DNA of 22,335 nt from positions 1-22,335 of the forward strand of contig JBAQZZ010000055.1 in assembly GCA_049791475.1 (NCBI GenBank), read 5' to 3'. Under the pieces are notes generated by a model. The model did not search any database and was not told the DNA's origin. It saw nothing but the letters and a program-made list of their open reading frames with translations. Below, piece after piece: positions 1 to 6,516 of this stretch; position 1 is the stretch's first letter, and the number at the start of each line of letters is the position of its first letter. This DNA comes from CAXBID01 sp049791475 (lineage in GTDB: Bacteria; Bacteroidota; Bacteroidia; Flavobacteriales; Flavobacteriaceae). The position numbers and the translations under genes are program-made.

Positions 1-203
1 CCTTTTGTCCATAAACGTTGTTTACTTCTGCTAAAAAAAGTGACTTTTTTAGTGTTTATAGTTTTTTGATATGATTCTTCATTCATATATCCCAACATCA
101 AAACATTTTTTGTTGTTGCATCTTGAATAATAGCTGGAACTAGAGCCCCATCTAACTCCCCCCAAAGGGGAGAAATAAGACCTGTTTTTATTTCGTTTTT
201 CAT
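1..203 (-). CDS. hisI: HisI(E), phosphoribosyl-AMP cyclohydrolase, 5' part only
   Basis: N-terminal 67 residues of the histidine enzyme that opens the phosphoribosyl-AMP ring; in this group it is normally fused to the HisE pyrophosphohydrolase, but that part lies outside the window. The recognisable core is LVPAIIQDATTKNVLMLGYM followed by TFFSRSKQRLWTKG, typical of PR-AMP cyclohydrolases. The start at 203 is the only ATG giving a full N-terminus. Residues 11-20 (SPLWGELDGA) are encoded by a palindromic element (145-173) that reads through in frame; family members, from memory, go almost directly from the start into GLVPAI, so this stretch is probably an insertion. It is the last gene of the his operon, separated from hisF by a second, inverted element copy. 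The product identity is secure; function of the modified N-terminus is unknown. Confidence 0.9.
   Translation of the reverse strand, partial: MKNEIKTGLISPLWGELDGALVPAIIQDATTKNVLMLGYMNEESYQKTINTKKVTFFSRSKQRLWTK
145..173 (-). repeat. Family 1 palindromic element inside hisI
   Basis: Hairpin CTCCCC-CCAAA-GGGGAG (156-172) with the flank GCCCCATCTAA on its left. It shares sequence and layout with copies at 227-252, 1744-1774, 2408-2435 and 2520-2540. Here it is inside the coding region and encodes HisI residues 11-20, read on the minus strand. Confidence 0.85.
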
Positions 204-226
204 AATTAACTATATTAATTGAGTAT

Positions 227-252
227 GGTTCCCTCTTTGGGGGTTAGGGGGC
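227..252 (+). repeat. Family 1 palindromic element at the hisF 3' end
   Basis: CCCTCTTTGGGGG hairpin followed by TTAGGGGGC, inverted relative to the copy at 145-173 and 53 nt from it. It supplies the last codons and the TAA stop of hisF (stop at 244-246), so HisF ends in Ala-Pro encoded by the element. Confidence 0.8.
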
Positions 253-1008
253 ATATAATCGTACTTCTATATTATTAGCTTTTAACTCTTTTTTTAATTC
301 TTGTATTGAAATTTCTCCAAAGTGAAACACACTGGCTGCCAATGCTGCATCAGATTTTCCTATTTTAAATGTATCAATAAAGTGTTGCACGTTTCCGGCT
401 CCGCCTGATGCAATAATTGGGATATTCAATTCTGACGATAATTTAGCTAAAGCTTCATTTGCAAATCCGTTTTTTGTTCCATCGTGATTCATCGATGTGA
501 ACAGAATTTCTCCCGCTCCACGACTTTCAACTTCTTTCGCCCATTCAAATAAATCTATATCGGTTGGAATACTTCCGCCAGCTAAATGCACTTTCCAGTG
601 CTCTCCTATTTTTTTAGCATCAATAGCAACAACCACACATTGGCTTCCAAATTTATTAGATAACTCATTTACCAGTTCTGGTCTTTTAACTGCTGAAGAA
701 TTAATAGACACCTTATCTGCGCCACATTTTAAAAGCGCATCAACATCTTTAATAGATGAAATTCCTCCTCCAACGGTAAACGGAATATTCACTTGTTCTG
801 CTACATGCAAAACCATATCTAAAGTTGTTGCACGACCTTCAAGAGTTGCTGAAATATCTAAGAAAACTAATTCATCGGCTCCAACATCTGCATATTGTTT
901 AGCGAGTTCTACAGGATCACCAGCATCACGCAAATCAACAAAGTTCACGCCTTTTACGGTACGCCCGTTCTTAATATCTAAACAAGGAATAATTCTTTTT
1001 GTGAGCAT
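244..1008 (-). CDS. hisF: HisF, imidazole glycerol-phosphate synthase cyclase subunit
   Basis: Cyclase subunit of IGP synthase. It takes PRFAR and the ammonia produced by HisH to give imidazole glycerol phosphate and AICAR, in the cytoplasm. 254 residues, full-length (betaalpha)8 barrel. The two catalytic aspartates are visible at D11 (IIPCLDIKNGR) and D130 (VVVAIDAKK), and phosphate-binding loops at VGGGIS (79-84) and ASGGAG. The ATG overlaps the hisA stop by one base (TAATG), which implies translational coupling. The last residues Ala-Pro and the stop codon lie in a palindromic element, making the protein about three residues longer than usual. Since HisF can use free ammonia in vitro, it could partly compensate if HisH is inactive here. 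Confidence 0.96.
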   Translation of the reverse strand: MLTKRIIPCLDIKNGRTVKGVNFVDLRDAGDPVELAKQYADVGADELVFLDISATLEGRATTLDMVLHVAEQVNIPFTVGGGISSIKDVDALLKCGADKVSINSSAVKRPELVNELSNKFGSQCVVVAIDAKKIGEHWKVHLAGGSIPTDIDLFEWAKEVESRGAGEILFTSMNHDGTKNGFANEALAKLSSELNIPIIASGGAGNVQHFIDTFKIGKSDAALAASVFHFGEISIQELKKELKANNIEVRLYAP

Positions 1009-1742
1009 TAAACAAATTTTTCTAGTTCTTTTAAACTAATTCTATCTTCATAAATAGCTTTTCCTATAATAACGCCTTCACAACCTAAGTTTTTCAATAT
1101 GGGTAATTCGTCAATATGAGAAATACCGCCTGAAGCAATTAACTTAATCGATTGCCCTTGACTACTATTAGAGCATTCCTCAATAATTTGTTTGTATAAT
1201 TCTACCGATGGTCCTTCTAACATGCCATCTTTTGAAATATCGGTACAAATAACATATCGAATTCGCTTCTTTTGATAAGCTTTTATAAAAGGAATTACAT
1301 CCTCTTTACTTTTTTCCATCCAGCCACTTATAGCTACTTTTCCATTATCACTATCTGCTCCTAAAATAATTTTGGTGGACCCATACTTGGAAATCCAACC
1401 TTCAAAAGTTTCTGGGTCTTTTACTGCTATACTTCCGCCAGTTATTTGTCTTGCACCAGAATTAAAAGCAATATGTAAGTCTTCATTAGTTTTTAAGCCA
1501 CCTCCAAAATCGATTTTTAAGCTGGTTTTCGAAGCTATTTGTTCTAAAACCTTATAGTTCACAATATGTTTTGCCTTTGCGCCATCCAAATCTACCAAAT
1601 GTAAATACTCAATACCGGACGCCTCAAAAGTTTTTGCAATTTCTAACGGACTTTCACTATATATTTTTTTGGTACCATAATCCCCTTTTGTTAATCGGAC
1701 ACATTTTCCGTCTATGATATCTATGGCTGGTATAATTCTCAT
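1008..1742 (-). CDS. hisA: HisA, ProFAR isomerase
   Basis: Isomerises ProFAR to PRFAR, the Amadori step before IGP synthase. 244 residues, a (betaalpha)8 barrel and paralogue of HisF, complete. The acid/base aspartates are D8 (IIPAIDIIDG) and D130 (ILGADSDNG); phosphate loops are DFGGGL and ASGGIS. The start codon directly follows a palindromic element (1744-1774) with a single base between, so the purine-rich end of that element is the whole translation initiation region. It overlaps hisF by one base. hisH lies 85 nt upstream, with two palindromic elements in the gap. Confidence 0.96.
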   Translation of the reverse strand: MRIIPAIDIIDGKCVRLTKGDYGTKKIYSESPLEIAKTFEASGIEYLHLVDLDGAKAKHIVNYKVLEQIASKTSLKIDFGGGLKTNEDLHIAFNSGARQITGGSIAVKDPETFEGWISKYGSTKIILGADSDNGKVAISGWMEKSKEDVIPFIKAYQKKRIRYVICTDISKDGMLEGPSVELYKQIIEECSNSSQGQSIKLIASGGISHIDELPILKNLGCEGVIIGKAIYEDRISLKELEKFV

Positions 1743-1743
1743 T

Positions 1744-1774
1744 CCTCTCCCTAACCCTCTCCAAAGGAGAGGGG
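1744..1774 (-). repeat. Family 1 palindromic element upstream of hisA
   Basis: Perfect 8-bp stem CCCTCTCC-AAA-GGAGAGGG (1755-1773) with the flank CCTCTCCCTAA toward hisA. It ends one base from the hisA ATG. Same family as the copies in hisI and hisH, same orientation as the gene. Confidence 0.8.
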
Positions 1775-1801
1775 ATTTATTAATTAATATTTATTTTTAA
1801 A

Positions 1802-1827
1802 GATTCTGAAATAAATTCAGAATGACA
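1802..1827. repeat. Family 2 palindromic element after hisH
   Basis: GATTCTGAA-ATAAA-TTCAGAATGACA, a 9-bp-arm inverted repeat (ATTCTGAA/TTCAGAAT core) that abuts the hisH stop codon. The form GATTC...GAATGACA is shared with 6460-6507, 7414-7436 and 11341-11363. Confidence 0.75.
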
Positions 1828-2466
1828 CTAAAGCGCCAAAAAATTCTTTAAAATTTGTTCTCCTGCTAAGCTACTCTTTTCTGGGTGAAATTGAACACCA
1901 TAAAAGTTATTATGTTGCAGTGCTGATGCATAATTTAAGCCGTAATCCGTTGCAGAAATGGTTTCGTTACAATGTTCAGCATAGTAACTATGTACTAAAT
2001 ACATATATTCATTTTCTTTAATTCCAGAGAATAAATCTGATTTCAAATTTTTAATAATATTCCAACCCATTTGTGGCACTTTTAAATCATTAGAAAACCG
2101 TTTTACATCCGTTTGAAAAATACCAAGCCCAGTTGTGTTTCCTTCCTCTGTAGATTTACACATTAATTGCATCCCTAAACAAATACCCAAAACGGGTTGT
2201 TTTTATTTTGGTATCAGATCATCTAAACCACTTTCTTTAAGCATTTTCATAGCTGTGCTCGCTTCTCCAACACCAGGGAAAATAATTTTATCTGCCGCCA
2301 AAATTTCTTCTGGATTATTTGATAAAACAGCATCAACACCTAAGCGTTTAAAAGCAAACTGGATACTTTTTATGTTTCCAGCGCCGTAATTTATTATGAC
2401 TACAGAAGCCCCATCTAGCTTCCCCGAAGGGGAAGAACTCTCACTCTTACGTTTAAACTCACTCAT
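1828..2466 (-). pseudogene. hisH: hisH, IGP synthase glutaminase, interrupted by an in-frame TAA
   Basis: Glutamine amidotransferase subunit that feeds ammonia to HisF. The reading frame is continuous over 212 codons except for a TAA at 2203-2205 (codon 88), in the context LIPK-stop-KQPVLGICLGMQ. Everything needed downstream is intact: nucleophile C96 (GICLGMQ), H194 and E196 (VQFHPEKSS). A single T-to-A change of a TTA Leu codon would explain it, as would a sequencing error; no frameshift is involved. The first 21 residues are atypical: family members start just before VIINYGAGN, whereas here a Ser/Lys-rich stretch and element-encoded SSPSGKLDGA precede it. The downstream TTG at 2188-2190 opens a 120-codon frame lacking the first half of the fold, so re-initiation would not give a normal enzyme. 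Either a recent pseudogene, a readthrough case or an assembly error. Confidence 0.85.
2408..2435 (-). repeat. Family 1 palindromic element inside hisH
   Basis: Perfect 7-bp stem CTTCCCC-GAA-GGGGAAG (2419-2435) plus the flank GCCCCATCTAG, nearly identical to the flank GCCCCATCTAA of the hisI copy. It encodes HisH residues 11-20 in the same frame as in HisI (LDGA at residues 17-20 in both). Confidence 0.87.
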
Positions 2467-2519
2467 GTATCTTCTTAGTTTCTTTAACTAAAGATTTATT
2501 TTTATAACTTTAGTAATTT

Positions 2520-2540
2520 CCCCTTCCGGGGTTAGGGGGC
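2520..2540 (+). repeat. Family 1 palindromic element between hisB and hisH
   Basis: CCCC-TTCC-GGGG hairpin followed by TTAGGGGGC. It is inverted relative to the copy inside hisH, and lies two bases after the hisB stop codon. The two copies bracket the hisH start codon. Confidence 0.8.
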
Positions 2541-2542
2541 TT

Positions 2543-3676
2543 TTACAGCATCCCTTTTGTTGATGGTAAAATCATTTTTTCAATATCTCGCTTTACTGCC
2601 ATTTTAATTGCTTTTGCAAAAACTTTAAAAATAGCTTCTATTTTATGGTGTTCATTAGTGCCTTCTGCTTTTATATTTAGGTTACATTTTGCGCCATCTG
2701 TAAATGATTTAAAGAAATGATAAAACATTTCTGTAGGCATTTTTCCGACCATTTCGCGTTTAAAATTGGCTTCCCAAACCAACCAACTCCTACCTCCAAA
2801 ATCGATAGCTGCTTGCGCATAACAGTCGTCCATTGGCAAACAGAATCCATAGCGCTCAATGCCTAATTTATTTCCTAAAACCTTATTAAATAACTCGCCT
2901 AAAGCTATTGCTGTATCTTCAATGGTATGGTGCTCATCAACTTCCAAATCGCCATCTACTTTTATTTTTAAATCTAATTGTCCGTGGCGTGCAATTTGAT
3001 CTAACATGTGGTCGAAAAACGCAATACCAGTATCTATTTTACTTTTTCCAGTACCGTCAAGGTTTAATTGAATGGCAATTTTAGTTTCGTTAGTATTTCT
3101 AATCAATCCACCAGAACGTTCATCTGCTTTTAAAAAAGCATAAATTTTAGCCCAATCGTTCGTTTCTAATGCAATGTATTTATCTAATTCATCACGTTTT
3201 ACAGTAATTTCGTCCGTTCCTAAATGAGTATCATCATTTATAAAAACACCTTTAGCGCCTAAGTTTTTAGCTAATTCAATATCTGTGAGCCTGTCACCTA
3301 TTACGAATGAATTATCTAAATCATATTTATCTGAAAAATATTTAGTTAATAATCCTGTATTAGGTTTTCTTGTAGGTGCGTTGTCTTTAGCAAATGTTTT
3401 ATCAATAAATTGCTTCTTGAAGGTTATGCCTTCAGCTTCAAAAGTTTGAATAATAAAATTATGAATTGGCCAAAATGTATTTTCAGGATAAACATCAGTT
3501 CCTAAACCGTCTTGATTCGTAATCATGACAATTTCATAATCTAATTCATTAGCTATTCTACCAAGATATTGAAACACTTTTGGGTAAAATTCCAGTTTTT
3601 CAAATGAATCTATTTGCTCATCGGCAGGTTCTTTAATAATGGTGCCGTCTCGGTCTATAAATAATACTTTTTTCAT
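2543..3676 (-). CDS. hisB: HisB, bifunctional histidinol-phosphatase / IGP dehydratase
   Basis: 377-residue two-domain enzyme. The N-terminal HAD phosphatase (about 1-165) has the catalytic DxD motif D8-R-D10 in LFIDRDGTI, and carries out histidinol phosphate dephosphorylation. The C-terminal IGP dehydratase (about 185-377) has the metal-binding histidine motifs DEHHTIEDTAIALGE and NEHHKIEAIFK. I chose the ATG at 3676 (MKKVLFIDRDG), which places the HAD motif at the usual distance; an in-frame GTG at 3694 lies inside a palindromic element and gives a non-homologous extension. Upstream is a degraded GIY-YIG gene that separates it from hisC; downstream is a palindromic element before hisH. Confidence 0.95.
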   Translation of the reverse strand: MKKVLFIDRDGTIIKEPADEQIDSFEKLEFYPKVFQYLGRIANELDYEIVMITNQDGLGTDVYPENTFWPIHNFIIQTFEAEGITFKKQFIDKTFAKDNAPTRKPNTGLLTKYFSDKYDLDNSFVIGDRLTDIELAKNLGAKGVFINDDTHLGTDEITVKRDELDKYIALETNDWAKIYAFLKADERSGGLIRNTNETKIAIQLNLDGTGKSKIDTGIAFFDHMLDQIARHGQLDLKIKVDGDLEVDEHHTIEDTAIALGELFNKVLGNKLGIERYGFCLPMDDCYAQAAIDFGGRSWLVWEANFKREMVGKMPTEMFYHFFKSFTDGAKCNLNIKAEGTNEHHKIEAIFKVFAKAIKMAVKRDIEKMILPSTKGML

Positions 3677-3691
3677 GATTAACTTATTAAT

Positions 3692-3713
3692 CACCCTGAA
3701 TTTATTTCAGGGT
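3692..3713. repeat. Family 2 palindromic element upstream of hisB
   Basis: CACCCTGAA-TTTA-TTTCAGGGT inverted repeat with 8-bp arms (ACCCTGAA/TTCAGGGT), 16 nt upstream of the hisB ATG. It has the same CTGAAATAAATTCAG core as the copies at 1802 and 6460. Confidence 0.7.
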
Positions 3714-3717
3714 CTTA

Positions 3718-3999
3718 TTAATTTAAACGCAATGTTTCTAAATTTGAATTCACTTCTTTAATTAGATTCCATTTCCCATGCTTTATGCCAATTTTTTAAC
3801 TGTTTTTCACGAGATTGAGCAATTTTTTTATTATCAAACTCTTCAAAATAAATTAAGTCATAAACACTATATTTCTTAGTAAAAACAGCTCCATTTCCAT
3901 TTTTATGTTGAACTATTCTAGTCTTTAAATCTTCTGTATAACCTATATATAATACGGTACTATTTTTATTTGTTAAAATATAACAATACTATTTTTCAT
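3718..3999 (-). pseudogene. Degraded GIY-YIG nuclease gene (URI/UPF0213-like)
   Basis: Translating the minus strand in pieces gives YCYILTNKNSTVLYIGYTED, then LKTRIVQHKNG, a FTKKYSVYDLIYFEEF block and QSREKQLKNWHKAW, the signature of small single-domain GIY-YIG endonucleases of about 80-95 residues. The frame is broken twice: an ATG at 3997-3999 is out of phase with the YIL block (about one base lost near 3986-3997), and one extra base near 3771-3777 shifts the tail, which continues in another frame as KWNLIKEVNSNLETLRLN to a TAA at 3718-3720. Such genes are common and scattered in Flavobacteriaceae. It sits between hisC and hisB, bordered by family 2 palindromes on both sides, so it looks like a decayed insertion. 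I consider it non-functional. Confidence 0.85.
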
Positions 4000-4031
4000 T
4001 TTGTTTCAAACTATAGCTTCAATTTAAAAGT

Positions 4032-4050
4032 TCCTGAAACGAGTTCAGGA
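4032..4050. repeat. Family 2-like palindromic element at the hisC 3' end
   Basis: TCCTGAA-ACGAG-TTCAGGA inverted repeat with 7-bp perfect arms. It contributes the last codons (Lys-Ser) and the TGA stop (4045-4047) of hisC. Confidence 0.7.
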
Positions 4051-5088
4051 TTTCGAAATTGATAAAAGTTCTTTTATCAATTTCTCATTTTCTTCGGAAG
4101 TGCCAACCGTAAAACGTAAACAATTTTCACACCCAGGTTGTGTCGTTCTATTTCTAATAACAATTCCTTTTTCTATTAATTGATTGTATCGTTTGGTAGC
4201 ATCATCAACTTTAACCAATACAAAGTTAGCATCTGATGGGTATATTTTGGAAACGAAATTAACTGTTGCTAATTGATTAACCAAAATAGCTCGTTCTTTT
4301 AAAATATCCTGTACTTGTTTTTTGGTTAATGCATTCAATTTCAGTTGTTCAATGGCACGTTGTTGTGTTAATTCGTTAACATTATAAGGCGGCTTAATAC
4401 GATTTAATACCGAAATGATTTCCGCGGAAGCATAACAAATCCCTAATCGAATGCCTGCCATTCCATAAGCTTTTGAAAGGGTTTGTGTAACCATTAAATT
4501 AGGAAACTCGTTTAGTTTACTTAGCCAGGTTTCTTCTTTTGAAAAATCGATATAAGCTTCATCAATCACTACAACACCTTTAAAGTTTTTTATCAACTTT
4601 AAAATAGATTCCGAAGTGAAACTGTTGGCCGTTGGGTTATTAGGTGAACAAATAAATAATAATTTAGAATTATTATCTGCTGTAGTTAAAATGTCATCAA
4701 CTTTTGGTTGGAAATTTTCATCCAATTGAACCGTTTTTATTCCAACAGCATTAATATTAGCCAACACACTGTACATGCCATAAGTTGGTGGTAGTGTGAT
4801 AATATTATCCTGATTTGGCTCACAAAAAGCTCTGAAAATCAAATCTAAAACTTCATCACTACCATTTCCTAAAAGTATGTTTTCTTGAGGAATACCTTTT
4901 AGTTCTGATAACAATGATTTAACAGTGCGCTGTTGCGGATCTGGATAACGGTTCACGCCATTTTCATACGGGTTTTCATTCGCATCTAAAAACACCATAG
5001 CATCGCTATTGCCTTGGAATTCATCACGTGCGGATGAATACGGTTTTAGAGCTTTTATTGTGGGTCTTATTAAGTCTTGAATATTCAT
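4045..5088 (-). CDS. hisC: HisC, histidinol-phosphate aminotransferase
   Basis: PLP-dependent fold-type I aminotransferase that converts imidazole acetol phosphate and glutamate to histidinol phosphate and 2-oxoglutarate. 347 residues, complete. Visible motifs are LDANENPYENG near 34-44, NGSDEVLD, SPNNPT (148-153), VIDEAYIDF and the PLP-binding lysine K206 in TQTLSKAYGMAGIRLG, with the C-terminal substrate arginine in LRFTVGT. The ATG is at 5088; a 33-bp palindrome separates it from hisD. The stop codon is inside a palindromic element. Confidence 0.96.
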   Translation of the reverse strand: MNIQDLIRPTIKALKPYSSARDEFQGNSDAMVFLDANENPYENGVNRYPDPQQRTVKSLLSELKGIPQENILLGNGSDEVLDLIFRAFCEPNQDNIITLPPTYGMYSVLANINAVGIKTVQLDENFQPKVDDILTTADNNSKLLFICSPNNPTANSFTSESILKLIKNFKGVVVIDEAYIDFSKEETWLSKLNEFPNLMVTQTLSKAYGMAGIRLGICYASAEIISVLNRIKPPYNVNELTQQRAIEQLKLNALTKKQVQDILKERAILVNQLATVNFVSKIYPSDANFVLVKVDDATKRYNQLIEKGIVIRNRTTQPGCENCLRFTVGTSEENEKLIKELLSISKS

Positions 5089-5101
5089 TTTACTTTTCTT
5101 G

Positions 5102-5134
5102 AGACCTGTCAGGTTTTGAAAACCTGACAGGTCT
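5102..5134. repeat. Family 3: perfect 33-bp palindrome between hisD and hisC
   Basis: Arms AGACCTGTCAGGTTTT and AAAACCTGACAGGTCT are exact reverse complements around one G (5118). Each arm contains its own smaller palindrome (ACCTG-T-CAGGT), so the element can fold as one long stem or as two short hairpins. From memory, repeats of this ACCTGTCAGGT type are common in Bacteroidota intergenic regions. Confidence 0.9.
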
Positions 5135-5143
5135 ATACTTGTA

Positions 5144-6430
5144 TTATTTTTTTAAATCTTTCAGTCGAATTGAAACCGCATTTTTATGTGCTTGCAACCC
5201 TTCTGCTTCTGCCATTAATTCTATGGTTTCGCCTATATTTAAAAGCCCTTCTTTTGATATTTTCTGGAAAGTCATACTTTTCATAAAACTATCTAAATTC
5301 ACTCCTGAATAGGCTTTACTAAACCCGTTTGTTGGTAGTGTATGATTGGTTCCTGATGCATAATCGCCTGCACTTTCTGGCGTATAATTGCCTATAAATA
5401 CGGAGCCTGCATTAGAAATCCCATTGACATATAAATGGTCGTTTTTAGCGCAAATAATAAAATGCTCGGGGCCATATTCATTAATTAAATCGAGTGCAAT
5501 TTCATCATTTTCAACATAAATCAACTTGGAATTTGCAATCGCTTTTTCGGCAATCGCTTGGCGCGGAAGTACTTTTATTTGTTTTTCAATTTCTTTTGAA
5601 ACGCTGTTTAATAAATTTTTAGATGTTGATACCAAAATAACTTGACTATCTGCACCGTGTTCGGCTTGACTCAATAAATCGGACGCCACATAAGATGCAT
5701 TGGCGCTTTTATCTGCAACCACTAATAACTCACTTGGGCCCGCAGGCATATCGATAGCCACACCATGTTTTGTGGCTAATTGTTTTGCTACCGTTACAAA
5801 CTGATTTCCCGGTCCGAAAATTTTGTAAACCTGTGGAATATTTTCTGTACCAAACGTTAAACCGGCTATAGCTTGAATCCCTCCTACTTTAATAATTTTA
5901 GTAACCCCACATAATTGTGCTGCAAATAAAATTTCTGGTGCTAAATCACCAGCTTTATTTGGGGGTGAACATAAAACAATGGCTTTACAACCTGCTATTT
6001 GAGCTGGAACTGCCAACATTAAAACAGTTGAAAACAAAGGAGCTGTTCCACCTGGAATATATAAACCCACTTTTTGAATAGGGCGTTTTTCTTGCCAACA
6101 TCGCACCCCTTTTGTAGTCTCAATTTCAATTTTTGAGGTTTTTTGTGCTTGATGAAATACTTCAATGTTTTGTTTCGCTAGCTTAATGGCTTTTTTTAGT
6201 TTTTCTGGAACTTGTTTAATTGCCGTTTCAACCTCCTTTGATGTCACAACACTTGATTCAAGAGAAACACCATCAAATTTAAGCGTGTATTTTTTAACGG
6301 CATCATCACCATTTTGTTGAACCTCTTTAAAAATTTCATTTACAGTAGCCTCAATATCATCAACGGTCTGCGTTGGTCGTTTCAAAATTTCCGACCATTC
6401 ACTCTTATTAGGATTATTTATGATTTTCAT
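5144..6430 (-). CDS. hisD: HisD, histidinol dehydrogenase
   Basis: Zinc enzyme that oxidises histidinol to histidine in two NAD-dependent steps, the last of the pathway. 428 residues, complete and of normal family length. Recognisable blocks are GLYIPGGTAPLFSTVLMLA (nucleotide-fold glycine loop), GPGNQFVTVAKQ, DMPAGPSELLVVAD, LLSQAEHGADSQV (zinc-ligand region), and the catalytic Glu-His pair in NEYGPEHF. The C-terminal AHKNAVSIRLKDL matches the family ending. It is the second gene of the operon, 86 nt after hisG, with a nested palindromic element in the gap. Confidence 0.97.
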   Translation of the reverse strand: MKIINNPNKSEWSEILKRPTQTVDDIEATVNEIFKEVQQNGDDAVKKYTLKFDGVSLESSVVTSKEVETAIKQVPEKLKKAIKLAKQNIEVFHQAQKTSKIEIETTKGVRCWQEKRPIQKVGLYIPGGTAPLFSTVLMLAVPAQIAGCKAIVLCSPPNKAGDLAPEILFAAQLCGVTKIIKVGGIQAIAGLTFGTENIPQVYKIFGPGNQFVTVAKQLATKHGVAIDMPAGPSELLVVADKSANASYVASDLLSQAEHGADSQVILVSTSKNLLNSVSKEIEKQIKVLPRQAIAEKAIANSKLIYVENDEIALDLINEYGPEHFIICAKNDHLYVNGISNAGSVFIGNYTPESAGDYASGTNHTLPTNGFSKAYSGVNLDSFMKSMTFQKISKEGLLNIGETIELMAEAEGLQAHKNAVSIRLKDLKK

Positions 6431-6459
6431 TCTTATTTAACTTTGAGTTAAAATCATGA

Positions 6460-6507
6460 GATTCCTGCCTTACTGAAATAAATTCAGCACATGTCGCAGG
6501 AATGACA
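6460..6507. repeat. Nested family 2 palindromic element between hisG and hisD
   Basis: An outer pair ATTCCTGC/GCAGGAAT (8 bp) encloses an inner CTGAA-ATAAA-TTCAG hairpin; the right end is GAATGACA as in the other copies. It looks like one family 2 copy (the CTGAAATAAATTCAG form) embedded in another (the TTCCTGC form). Confidence 0.75.
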
Positions 6508-6516
6508 AAATTTAGT

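Noticed and set aside
497..1039. 180-codon open frame on the plus strand across hisF
   Set aside because: Opposite-strand shadow of hisF and of the hisF/hisA junction; no homology-like motif, and hisF is intact on the minus strand.
1828..2190. 120-codon frame from TTG as an independent gene
   Set aside because: It is the C-terminal half of HisH in the same frame as the upstream half; treated as one interrupted gene.
2408..2540. Family 1 hairpins as intrinsic terminators of hisB or hisH
   Set aside because: No T run follows the stems, and two copies are inside coding sequence; better explained as repeats.
2677..2859. 60-codon minus-strand frame inside hisB
   Set aside because: Out-of-frame shadow on the same strand as hisB; no supporting signal.
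3677..3694. GTG start for hisB, six codons upstream
   Set aside because: The extra residues come from a palindromic element and intergenic DNA; ATG 3676 gives the family N-terminus.
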